From: Phoronis ovalis
Lineage: Eukaryota > Phoronida > Phoronidae
Length of the DNA: 13,907 nucleotides
NCBI GenBank assembly: GCA_028565635.1
Contig: JAOXYB010035350.1
Span: 1 to 13,907 of the forward strand
Reading direction: 5' to 3'
The position numbers were made by a program, and so were the translations under genes. Positions within the stretch are counted from its first letter, which is position 1. Each line of letters begins with the position of its first letter. This document shows positions 1 through 8,279 of the stretch, piece after piece. The notes beneath the pieces are model-generated. The model was not told the origin of the DNA. It saw only the letters and a list, made by a program, of their open reading frames with translations, and did no database searches.

Positions 1-780
1 AATGTAAAAAAACAATAATGTTAAAAAAATATCCTACACATTGGATGGGCATTAGACATGACAAATGTCTTGTTTAACCATGGGGCTATAGATGTTCTAT
101 ATTTTGTATTTTTAATTCCAAAATAACTACGCCTATTTCAGTCTATAATCTGACCGACTGTATTATATAATGTTCTAAAGACAAACCACTATCTGCTGCT
201 CAGTAAAAACTAGTAATATAATGCAGTTCAATATAATGAGTATCTTACCATCAATTTTTACTTCCGGTGCTATTTGTCACATTTAATACTTTTATTAGTT
301 TATTGCTTACTTGTCAAGTGTGATCTAAAAAAATTGTAAAAGTCATAACTTTCACCGTGCAGTGCTGTTACATGTGGCTGCACATGAAGTAGAGCATTTT
401 TTTTCAAATTAAGCTTTCCACTATTATTGACTGCGTTCTACAGTATTGAATCAAACGCAATAATTTTGATTTTCATAAAAAAAACATTATATGCTGTTTA
501 GAACACCTATAGCCCATGTTTACATTGTTATTTTTATTTGATGATGGATACTAACATTTTAACGTAACAAAATAGACATTTCCTTTCTAATGCTTGTTCG
601 ACAGGACGAAATATCCAATTTTAGTTTATCTTTTAACAATGCTGTTGCAAAATCAGTATTTTTTTTAAACCAAAGCTTTATTTATGCAGTATTCAGTAGC
701 CACATTTCCTTTATTTTATGAAGTTCAAAGTGAGGAAAAAAGGGAACATTACATTTACTGAAATGATAGTGCGGCGAACC

Positions 781-791
781 CGGCCGAGCGG
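781..791 (+). other. tRNA-like A box (possible SINE head remnant)
   Basis: CGGCCGAGCGG fits the RNA polymerase III A-box consensus TRGCNNARNGG at all but the first base. With its flank (GGCCGAGCGGTCTTAGC) it resembles the D-arm of tRNA-Leu or tRNA-Ser. No B box (GGTTCGANTCC) follows within the expected 30-60 nt and no acceptor stem closes, so this is not a tRNA gene. A truncated tRNA-derived SINE is the most natural reading, supported by the minisatellite that follows within 70 nt. A chance match remains possible. Confidence 0.3.
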
Positions 792-860
792 TCTTAGCAT
801 TTGTGATGATTAATTTCAGCTCTATGTTAGCAAAGCGTCTGTTTAAAATTTGTTTTTAAT

Positions 861-956
861 TGTCGGACTAATGGGATGTCAGACTACTGGGATGTCGGAC
901 AAATGGGATATCGGACTAATGGAATGTCGGACTAATGGGATGTCGGACTGTTGAGC
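861..956. repeat. 16-bp minisatellite, six units
   Basis: There are six head-to-tail units of TGTCGGACTAATGGGA at 861, 877, 893, 909, 925 and 941. Units 1 and 5 are identical, units 2-4 differ by one to three bases, and the sixth decays after TGTCGGACT. The period is exactly 16 with no indels. GC content is well above the surrounding sequence. Every unit but the fourth begins TGTC; the fourth has TATC. Confidence 0.93.
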
Positions 957-2796
957 TGACCCCCCTACGTTTTGCAGCTTTAGCTGTTAAAGGTTTAATT
1001 CGGTTACCACTGTTAACCCAATGCACTCATGCCTTATCCAAAATTGTGTAACTGCAGATGCTAAAATTCAAAGGGTAAATAGGAAACCATGTATAAAACA
1101 GTTATTAACTGCTTTGAATTGTTTACAATTACATTTTAGTTGAATTCTGTGAATGTATGCATAGTGTATGCTTAATACCTGAATAGGTACACATTTAGCA
1201 TTTATGAGTACCTATTAGCAGCAAAAAGTAAAGAGTTTATTACAATTCATGCTTTATCTGTAGGTTAATTAGTATAAAGTATTTCATAAAAGATATGTAG
1301 AATTGGTGAATATGCTTTTTAAAAACTTGACTTTGCAAAAACTATATCACTTTCTTACATGAAATGTTAGTATGCATACCTACATTTAACTGATGTTATC
1401 CAAGAAAAATAATTTGTATTTATATAATTATATTATGCTATAATTCCATTTTTATTCTTTGAAAAACTTTCGAATGTCCCTCTCTCTGCCTTAATTACCA
1501 GCCAATATTAAGAATTGCTGTTGCAACATGCGACTCCTTGTGCCATTTTGTGCCCGTTATACACCATTTGTTCTCAAGGTTAATTGAAATAAAACAAAAT
1601 TGGTATATTTTTAGTGAGAGTAAACAAACTTAAGTTTATTATCCTAATATGTCATTGCTGCAGATGTTCATTTTGGTAAGTCTAGAAACCTTTTAAAAAT
1701 GTCTTTATGCCTCACTATATTTGCTAGTATATCAGCTAGTTTTTACATATTGCAATCCTCCTTTTGCTGATCAAGAATATATTTGTCTAGTTATTTGGCA
1801 TATCTCATCCTGACTTTAACTACAATGGTTATAATTTTTTTGTAAGAAAGTAAAAATAAATTTTATATAGTCAGATGAAAGATATTTATAAGCGTACATA
1901 CATATATATCCCGGGAGGATGTATACATCACATTAAAGGTCATGTGTTAAGAGTTACTTAAAAAGAGGTTTAGCAGCCTTTACCTGTAAACTTTTATATC
2001 AGTTTTAAGGAAAAATTTTAAATTAACAAAATTAATACAGAAATAATATTGATACAGTTTATTATGAAATACTGTTGTATATACAATTTAGGTACTGTGC
2101 TCTTTTGATATTGCTTGATGTTTCTACCCACAGCTATACCCTGCATCCATGGTACTCGTTGTATGTATGTGCTACACTTTTTAGTTTTATATCTTCTGTG
2201 CTCACTATTTTTAGGACTGTGAGCTGTCCTTGTGTATGCTTTTATATAATTTTATGTGCTATCGCTTACTTTAGTCTAAGATATATATATTGCACTTTTA
2301 GTTTATTTTATTTATATATTAGTTTACAGGTCGACTTAATTAACAGTAATATAATGAGCTGGTTTGATTCTGTAATTACACTGTAATATTCTAGTTCTGT
2401 ATGGCCCACATCTATATATTTAGTAGTCGGTAATGTTTAAATATTTTCTTAAATGTAAACTTCTATTGTACTTTATATTTCTGTTATACACTGTCAAAGT
2501 TAAGTAATTTTAAACAATAAATAGCCGTTTTACAATTATCTGTCCTACACAAAGAAATTAGCTCAGATACATTTGCAACAGTATCTGATATTATCTGTGA
2601 ATATTTCGGCTGAACATTTAGCCATTAAATTATTTGGTTGTGCTGTTTCATTGTTTTGAAACATTAACACTATACAATCATGTAGATTAAAGACTAAATC
2701 AAAATTTTGTGAAGCTCTATTGAGCCTGTATTATTTGATGTGTAACTGGTGGAGAAACAATTAAGTAAACTTTCAACGAATATTTGTTTGTATTGC

Positions 2797-2799
2797 TTA
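2797..2799. repeat. Left target-site duplication (TTA) of the MITE
   Basis: TTA lies directly before the element's first base (ACAGGCC) and is matched by TTA at 3127-3129. Confidence 0.6.
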
Positions 2800-3126
2800 A
2801 CAGGCCTATCTAACCAGCACAGACTTGAACCGTCAACCCAGGTATCGCACTCAAATTCGTGCTCCACCACGAACAGTTATTTCCGTAGACTTGCACAAGT
2901 TGCCAGAAATTTGGACAGATTTCTGGAGACTCGGACCTGCTGTTCAACAAGTGTTGGAGTCTCCGGAAATCTGTACGAGTTCCTGGCAACTTGTGTGGTC
3001 TACAGAAATGACTGTTTGAGTAACAGGAATTTCGGTGCAAAACCCAGAAAAGGGGTTTGAATGGTAGGAAACAGGTGCGAGATTGTGCATTGATGGTTCG
3101 AGTCTATGCTGGTTAGGTAGGCCTGT
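2800..3126. mobile_element. Foldback MITE, 327 bp, with TTA target duplication
   Basis: The ends are ACAGGCCTATCTAACC... and ...GGTTAGGTAGGCCTGT. The first 37 bases of the left end match the reverse complement of the right end with four mismatches, all transitions. An inner inverted pair (2873-2932 with 2957-3015) pairs along about 60 bp around a 24-nt loop, so the whole element folds into one long hairpin. TTA stands directly outside both ends (2797-2799 and 3127-3129). It has no coding capacity. The 3-bp TTA duplication fits the TWA target of PIF/Harbinger elements. A TA target (Tc1/mariner-like) or TTAA with one base shifted are alternatives, so the superfamily is not settled. It lies in the intron 37 nt before the exon 1 acceptor. 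Confidence 0.85.
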
Positions 3127-3129
3127 TTA
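3127..3129. repeat. Right target-site duplication (TTA) of the MITE
   Basis: TTA lies directly after the element's last base (GGCCTGT). It is the partner of 2797-2799. Confidence 0.6.
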
Positions 3130-3163
3130 ATAGCTTAACTAGATTCTTTCCTTGGTTATTTAG

Positions 3164-3294
3164 ATTCCGAACTTCCCTATGTAAATGCTCGTTCAGCACA
3201 GATGACAGTTGCTGGGTATTTTCCCTGTAAACTTGCTGAAATACATCCAAGTAATCCACCAAAATTGACGTGCAGGGCTAAGGATGGCGAAATG
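3164..3294 (+). CDS. Pseudokinase exon 1: start of N-lobe, degenerate glycine loop
   Basis: This exon encodes residues 1-43 (SELPYVNARS..., ending KDGEM) after two bases that complete a codon split with an unseen upstream exon. The acceptor is TTGGTTATTTAG and the donor GTATGT. Only one of three frames is open. Residues 13-24 (MTVAGYFPCKLA) sit where a kinase has its glycine loop GxGxFGxV. The middle Gly and the aromatic are kept, but the first Gly is Val and the third is Pro, so ATP phosphate anchoring should be poor. The exon ends in phase 0. Exon 2 must therefore use the second of its two AGs to stay in frame. Alignment to the loop is by eye and is less certain than the C-lobe assignments. 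Confidence 0.75.
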
Positions 3295-4325
3295 GTATGT
3301 ACTTTTAAAAGCAAGAGTCATAATAAATTTGGTAAACTGCATATTTTATTTTTTGATGAGATGTTTTGGTAAAAACAGGATTTGAATTCTGTGTAACACA
3401 ATGACAAAAACATGCTGCCTCAATGTGAGCATTTCGTGACAAAAAAAAACTTTTTTAAAAAGGGTAGTATGCACAAAAACCACATTATATTTAATTTCAT
3501 GTTTATGTGCACATATTTTATCACAATAAATGCCAGCCAAGTCAAAAAAAAAAAATTTAGTAACTCTTCTCATCTATTAATTATAAGTAAAGATTTACAC
3601 TTCTTTCCAACTTATGCTATAAACACAAAAAATTAAGTAACTCAGATTTTTTTTATTAATACTTTTTAATGGGTCACCATAGTGATATTATTTTGGCGAT
3701 TATACCACATAATCAATATCGTATAAACAGGGCACACTTGTTAAACATGTTTATTGAAAAACAAAACTTTGCCTCAGCGGGATATTAAAAGACTTCAACA
3801 TTGACAATTTCAACAATCCTATCTTCGAGTGGCTTAAGGGCTGACACTGGGAAGTGGTGTTGTTAGTGCCTACATAAAAGTTAAATTATAAACACATTTT
3901 TGCACTTTATTATTAATTTTGTGGACTTGTAATTTTCAATAAAAATCAAGCTTTTTCATCATCTTGTGTGCCCTTGTGCAGCATCGCAACATTTCCTTCA
4001 TCTGTTTCTCACATTGGGTATCATTTTGACAAGTGGTTTATTTAGTGTGGAGGGATATTGTCCACCATTTCCATTCATGTTGATCTGACTAGCTTACGGT
4101 GATTTGACAATGGGTTTGTTTAGCTGTCTTAGTTGTACGACATGCTTTTAAACCATGTTAATGAATTCTTCATTATTGAATATTATTAATAAAAATTTTA
4201 TTTTTAGCCATTTAAAAAGAATTGCTTAACTTTTGTGCATAATATGTAATGGTTAAAGGTTTAAAATCAAAATCACAAAAATTCTAATTGCACCGGTCTG
4301 ATATAATTCTTTGTCAGTTGATCAG
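3295..4325 (+). other. Intron 1
   Basis: The intron starts GTATGT and ends ...TTTGTCAGTTGATCAG. It is AT-rich with poly-A and poly-T runs (for example 3440-3460 and 3544-3555). Open frames at 3346-3573 (-) and 3412-3636 (+) are Lys/Phe-rich products of those runs and show no domain. A 28-codon open stretch near 3765-3842 reads protein-like at its end (FNNPIFEWLKG), but it has no splice or start context. I see no other feature. Confidence 0.75.
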
Positions 4326-4481
4326 CAATTTTTTTTTCATGAGCAGGAATTTACAATAATGTGCGAACAATTGCCTGAAGCAATTAAGGAAGACCTAGAT
4401 GAATTAAAGCAACTGCAACATCATAACTTCATACAAATGTATGATAGCATTTCAAATGAAAGATCAGGAACACTACAGTTG
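4326..4481 (+). CDS. Pseudokinase exon 2: beta3, alpha-C, beta4
   Basis: This exon encodes residues 44-95, from QFFFHEQEF to SGTLQL, phase 0 on both sides, with donor GTAAGA. TIMCEQL (53-59) occupies the place of VAIKxL in beta3, putting Cys56 where the ATP-binding Lys should be. LPEAIKEDLDELKQLQHHNFIQMY (59-82) is a clear alpha-C/beta4 segment, comparable to Src-type PEAFLxEAxxMKKLRHxxLVQLY. Counting back from His75, the alpha-C Glu position holds Asp66. The Lys-to-Cys assignment depends on where the loop gap is placed. Two AGs, at 4316-4317 and 4324-4325, could serve as acceptor. Only the second keeps frame with exon 1. Confidence 0.85.
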
Positions 4482-4615
4482 GTAAGACAAGCTTAATAAA
4501 TTCATTTGTCCAATAACATAGCCATAAGACACTTTTTCAAAAGGGTGTGTGTGTTTGTAGTGTTTTTAGAATAAAGTGTGTGCCATAGACAGCTGACACG
4601 CTACAAAGCGGCATT

Positions 4616-4643
4616 GGAGGGGGAGGAGGAGGATCCGGGAGGA
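4616..4643. other. Purine-rich G-tract in AT-rich intron
   Basis: The tract reads GG-A-GGGGG-A-GG-A-GG-A-GG-ATCC-GGG-A-GG. It is a sharp composition outlier. It has enough GG runs for a two-tetrad quadruplex, but not four GGG runs. Purine-rich tracts can also act as intronic splicing signals. Function is not shown. Confidence 0.5.
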
Positions 4644-4807
4644 ATGTTCCCTTTCTTGTAATCAACATGGGGGTCTTGGCCATGCTTTTAAAAGGACCCT
4701 TAAAATCTTTTTCAAAATAAGTGTTATTTCCTGCATTCTGGTACATTTTGAGCACAAAATCACCTTTCAAAATTGACTATAAAATAATGATTAAAACAAT
4801 GTTTTAA

Positions 4808-5476
4808 ACTATTGTATGGTACAAACAAAAATCAGTGACGAACTCCAGTTTCAACTCCAGCAGCACCACATGTGCAAGATACTTGAAGCAGATTATATGC
4901 GCAAGTGTGACTGAAACTGCTCTTTTCTGTTTGTTTTGGATGTTCAAAAAAGTTGTTCATAACTTGTTGACTTTGCTTCCCATCTTTAGTATAGTTTGTT
5001 TCTTAATTCACCTTATTTTTGTACAAATTGGATGTGAAGAGGCCATCACATGGGAACAAGAATATCTTTTTTCAAATCCCGACTTCATGTTTCGACGAAG
5101 TAAATATACAATTCAGAAATTATCAGAGACGTATATGCAACGATTCTCTGAAGCGAATTTACAATTTCAAAAAATGTGAGTGACATATACATTACGGTCT
5201 GTACGATGCAAATTTCATGGTTCAGAACATCTCAGAAAAGATCCCGTATTAAATGAGCAATGTGTCGATGAAGTGTGTTCAAAGCAAAATTTTGTGTCAT
5301 TATTTCCAAAGCAGTTTTGCAATAAACTTGCGTGCTGATGTTTTATTGGTGTTGAAAGGCACGTATCAAGAGCTGCAATTTTTAATCCTGTCACATGTCA
5401 AGTGAAAAGGTACATACCCAAATCATGTCCGTCGCTCAGTATCTACCTATGGGTCAGTGTAATTTTTAATGTTGTG
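4808..5476 (+). pseudogene. Possible decayed coding stretch, unidentified
   Basis: In the frame of GTG 4835, no TAA or TAG occurs from 4808 to 5476 (about 223 codons). Only two TGAs break it, at 5177-5179 and 5336-5338. In sequence this AT-rich, TAA and TAG would normally appear every 20 codons or so. The first part includes a hydrophobic, membrane-segment-like run (about codons 30-64 from 4835). The part after it reads well (WEQEYLFSNPDFMFRRSKYT). GTGAGT at 5176 is a strong donor, so the second half could instead be an exon. An alternative two-exon reading joins ATG 4816-4904 to 5042-5183 in another frame (76 residues). I recognise no family. The kinase exons on either side join without it. 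Confidence 0.25.
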
Positions 5477-5550
5477 TAGGCATGTCAATTGTATAGATTT
5501 TTACTCTTGTATACTCTTATCATAAATAATGAACACACATCTGTATTGTT

Positions 5551-5828
5551 TACTAAATTATTGATACAAAATACTTTTATTGCAATAAAATACAAAAAAA
5601 TTTTGAGGAAAAAAATAATAAAAATGCCTGATTTTATTTTGTAAATGCATTAACTGGCAGAAATGAGACATACATTTATTTCTACACAAAATTAGTTATT
5701 ACTCAGGATATTCTTTACTAAATTAGTGATACAAAATACTTTTATTGAATTAATATAAAAGGCTTCTTGAAAAAAAAAATTGTAAAAACAACTGCTATAT
5801 GGATTTTATTTCGTAAATGTAGAAACTG
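5551..5828. repeat. Direct repeat pair, about 110 bp units, 165 bp apart
   Basis: TACTAAATTA-TGATACAAAATACTTTTATTG begins at 5551 and again at 5716. Both copies continue through an A-rich middle to GATTTTATTT-GTAAATG...AACTG, ending at 5656 and 5828. The middle has diverged with small indels. The intervening 60 bp is not repeated. This looks like an old partial duplication of non-coding DNA. Confidence 0.7.
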
Positions 5829-6213
5829 TTTGTAAAAATCTTGTACTCTGAAGCATTTACAAAAAGCCTGTTATGGTAAATTGAACAGTCAGTCTAATAT
5901 GCTTTTTTGTCTATTTTCATTGTACTAGCCAACCTCAGCTCAAGATGTTATTATTGTATTATCTTATATTGTTACACTTATAAGCAGAAAAAGTCATTAA
6001 AATGCCTAAAAAGTTTCAAATACTCATTTTAGTTAATGTATATATAGTCTATAAAAATACATGCTAAATTCCAGTAAAATTATGCAGAATATATATTCCA
6101 CTAAAATCTCTATTTCCTTTTCGTAACATTTCTGTAAAATCACTTGTGAATGGTTGCACGTGGACCACTGTACATGTGCAATGCAGACAACAGTAGGGAC
6201 GAGCAAGATAACA

Positions 6214-6219
6214 TTTATT
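6214..6219 (-). promoter_or_regulatory. AATAAA on the minus strand (candidate poly(A) signal)
   Basis: TTTATT on the plus strand reads as AATAAA on the minus strand. It lies about 122 nt past the stop of the antisense ORF candidate (6341), or just past the stop of a longer alternative frame (6226). Such hexamers are common in AT-rich DNA, so it counts only as context for that candidate. Confidence 0.2.
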
Positions 6220-6340
6220 TAAAAATTAAAATACATTTAGTTTGTCTGATCTTTTGAAGTAGACTGTCGGCAATAAAAAAAACAGTTTCTGGAAAACATC
6301 GGGCGCATCCGTACATATCAAAAATAATGTTCCTGTCATT

Positions 6341-6388
6341 TCAGAAGGGGGTGTGTTCACATTGAACACACCCCTCCATCTGACGAGC
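6341..6388 (-). CDS. Candidate antisense terminal exon (hypothetical)
   Basis: On the minus strand a strong acceptor (TGTTTTATTTTTCAG) precedes 6388. Joined to the candidate exon at 7214-7372 in phase 0, it adds 15 residues, ARQMEGCVQCEHTPF, then TGA. It carries C-x2-C-x-H. A second frame from the same acceptor stays open for 53 codons to 6226, so the frame choice rests only on phase match with the other candidate exon. I do not recognise the product. A chance match is a real possibility. Confidence 0.22.
   Translation of the reverse strand, partial: ARQMEGCVQCEHTPF
6348..6374. repeat. Perfect 12-bp inverted repeat with 3-nt loop
   Basis: GGGGTGTGTTCA, loop CAT, TGAACACACCCC. All 12 pairs match and the stem is GC-rich in an AT-rich intron. 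It is too short for a microRNA precursor. It lies inside the last exon of the antisense candidate. Confidence 0.9.
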
Positions 6389-7213
6389 CTGAAAAATAAA
6401 ACACAATATTTAACTTTGCAATGTTTGTATTATGTTATTGTAGTGGTTTCAAATAAAAAAAAATTCCATTAGGTCTGTTTGTCAATGCTTTCAATCTATT
6501 TATTATCATAATAAGCTTCAATCATCGTTTCATAATAAGCTTGACGAATATTATGCAGACCACTTCTTTTTTAAATCTACCGCTACAGGTTTACTACTAA
6601 TAACTGACTAAGAAAAACCAGATAACTCCCTAAAATACCCATAATGCCCGGTGTCCGGTTTAACAAGTAATTTCCATATGGCTAATGTAATATGTAGGTA
6701 TTATTTAAAAATGGCAAAAATTGAAAATAATGCACAGGGTCTGAACAATTCCTTCCAATTGGTTGGACATGTTACTGTCCAATATGAAAATATCAGGAAT
6801 AAGCACTTTTCAATATAATGATGGGATTTTGGTCATTTATAATACAATTTCATCTAAATCTTTAACTATTTTGGTTATGCCTTCTCATTATTTGTTTAAT
6901 TAATATTTAAGGTATGGCACAACTCCAGGAATAAAAAATTAAAATTAATTTAAAATACGTTTAAAATAAATTTAATGGACATTGGAATTTCCTTGATATC
7001 TTGATTCATTTTGGATATATAGCAATGTTATAAGCTACTTGGTGGCTAAAATTATGTTCACGCCTGACCGCTGCACATTACCATTAGATATTTGACTTTT
7101 TTAAAAATTGTTTCATAATAGCAACTTGACACCGACATCACTTGAGAAAAGTACATCAAAAGTTAACTATACAAGCAAAATATTTGACATGTTGGTGGTG
7201 AGTTTTGTCATAC

Positions 7214-7372
7214 CTTAAACCATGTTGCATTATGATGTAGATGGGATTTCTGGCAAACATAAGTGCATCTATTACATAACTGAAATGTTAATAGATCCAA
7301 CTGAAAATATAAGCAACCAATATCTAATTTTAGACTTTCATGAGCACCAAGAGCAAGGTTCCTGAGAATGGC
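7214..7372 (-). CDS. Candidate antisense exon, Cys/His-rich (hypothetical)
   Basis: On the minus strand, 53 codons open throughout lie between a good acceptor (TTGTTTTGCAACAG) and a good donor (AAG|GTATGA). Both ends are phase 0, matching the candidate exon at 6341-6388. The peptide starts AILRNLALGAHESLKL and later has LCNRCTYVCQKSHLHHN, with C-x2-C-x3-C-x4-H-x2-H spacing that could bind zinc. Caution is needed because the plus strand is also open here (from ATG 7221 to TGA 7362), so lack of stops is weak evidence. No further upstream exon was found. Family unknown. Confidence 0.22.
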
Positions 7373-7619
7373 CTGTTGCAAAACAAGAATACATCATTAA
7401 CGCGTTACTGGGAGCATTAGGTGCAGCTGGATCCAAAATTATTTAATTAATATATATTTTACCCTTTGGATCATAGAAATAATATTTATACAAATTAACA
7501 TAAGCCCCATTCTTGTGATAAGACCCAATATTTGGCAGCCATATTGGATAATATAGTAACATTTACCACATGACTAAAATTGCACTGACATTCTTCTTTT
7601 TGCAATATTTACACACTTT

Positions 7620-8050
7620 ACCCTTTAGAAGTATTTGTGATATCAACTAAACATACATTCTGTGAACACCCTCAATTTTCGGTGACCGTCTTTGGTTTGG
7701 TAACCATTTCAGGTGGGGTCCCATATCCAAAATTGTTGGCAATGTCAAACCTGTCATTTTGTCAAATTTGGTGCTTGTATCAAAAAGTGCGTGATGGATT
7801 CACCTTATTCTGGCATGATATTACAGGTGCAGAAGTAACTGGTTCAAAACTCATTTTATGAGAATCCTCCTAGGATTATAAAATTACTATGAGTCTAAAG
7901 TATTATCTGCAGAGATTGTGTTAATTAAGAATTAGCTTTCTATTGGTTTCAACAAGGCAGAATATGTCACCAAATGCTATCAGAGCCCCTATTAATTCCT
8001 TTAATGAGACCATAATAGGAATCGTTAAACTGCTTTTTAACTATTGGCAA
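7620..8050. repeat. Probable interspersed repeat block, unclassified
   Basis: This stretch differs in texture from the surrounding intron. It has higher complexity, few stops on either strand, and contains TTTGGTGCTTGTATCAAAA, a string I associate from memory with abundant invertebrate, possibly molluscan, repeats. The plus frame 7637-7861 (74 residues) and the minus frame starting ATG near 7859 are both open over much of it, which fits repeat-derived DNA better than a gene. No terminal repeats or target duplications were seen. Confidence 0.35.
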
Positions 8051-8072
8051 TTCCATTCATTTATCTTTCTAG

Positions 8073-8279
8073 TATTATAAGCTGGAGAGTTACGAATTAC
8101 AGTCATTATATGATTGGGTCTATGATGTTGCGAAAAGAAAGGAAGATAAACCACAAGATATTAAAGACCAGCTTTTAGACAAATTAGGTGAAGTTGCTTC
8201 TGGCTGTTCTTACCTGCATGAACGTGGATGGATTCTGAGAGATATAAGGCCCGAGTTTATACATATTGTAAACGGACAT
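8073..8279 (+). CDS. Pseudokinase exon 3: beta5 to catalytic loop (LRD)
   Basis: This exon encodes 69 residues (96-164), phase 0 on both sides, with acceptor TTATCTTTCTAG and donor GTAAGC. LYYKLESYELQSLYDWV (residues 95-111, first Leu from exon 2) is beta5, hinge and alpha-D. It corresponds to the usual LVxExxxxGSLxDxL. GEVASGCSYLHERG (134-147) is alpha-E. The catalytic loop follows as WILRDIRPEFIHIVNG (148-163). The His of HRD is Leu150, Arg151 and Asp152 are kept, and the Mg-binding Asn is Phe157. The RPE context is nearer the HRDLKPEN form than the HRDLAARN form of classic tyrosine kinases, so TKL-type affinity cannot be excluded. This is one of the clearest kinase exons in the window. Confidence 0.95.

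Larger units (their letters stand above)
1..3163. other. Upstream intron or 5' flank, no supportable exon
   Basis: This AT-rich stretch must be intronic at least near its right end, because the exon at 3164 begins inside a codon (two bases completing a split codon). It contains a minisatellite, a tRNA-like A box and a MITE, each listed separately. I looked for an exon ending with one spare base, which exon 1 requires, and found none I could support. A candidate at 1502-1578 has a good acceptor but the wrong phase. Open frames around 2075-2386 and 2749-3060 are long only because the sequence is T-rich or lies in the MITE. Confidence 0.6.
4482..8072 (+). other. Intron 2, 3.6 kb, with possible nested coding relics
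   Basis: The intron starts GTAAGA and ends TTTATCTTTCTAG, separating beta4 from beta5. Contents listed separately: a purine-rich tract (4616-4643), a frame interrupted only by TGA (4808-5476), a dispersed direct repeat (5551 and 5716), a perfect hairpin (6348-6374), a possible antisense two-exon ORF (7372 down to 6341), and a likely repeat block (7620-8050). Kinase sequence continues without a gap from LQL to YYKLES, so no kinase exon is missing here. Confidence 0.7.

Noticed and set aside
771-850. tRNA gene starting at the A-box match
   Set aside because: No B box, no anticodon arm and no acceptor-stem closure can be found.
1502-1578. Possible upstream exon (good pyrimidine tract and AG, donor GTTAAT)
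   Set aside because: Neither of the two open frames ends in the phase exon 1 needs, the donor is weak, and the peptide matches nothing known to me.
1669-1680. ATG TTC ATT TTG followed by GTAAGT (possible start-codon exon)
   Set aside because: Strong donor, but it gives a four-residue coding exon in phase 0, which does not join exon 1 in frame.
2075-2386. 103-residue hydrophobic plus-strand ORF
   Set aside because: Composition is that of translated T-rich DNA. It starts at a non-ATG codon, has no splice context and no recognisable domain.
2749-3060. Overlapping ORFs on both strands
   Set aside because: They lie in the foldback MITE, whose palindromic arms keep several frames open by symmetry.
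3765-3842. 28-codon open stretch ending FNNPIFEWLKG then TGA
   Set aside because: Reads well but has no start, acceptor or phase partner, and exons 1 and 2 already join in frame across it.
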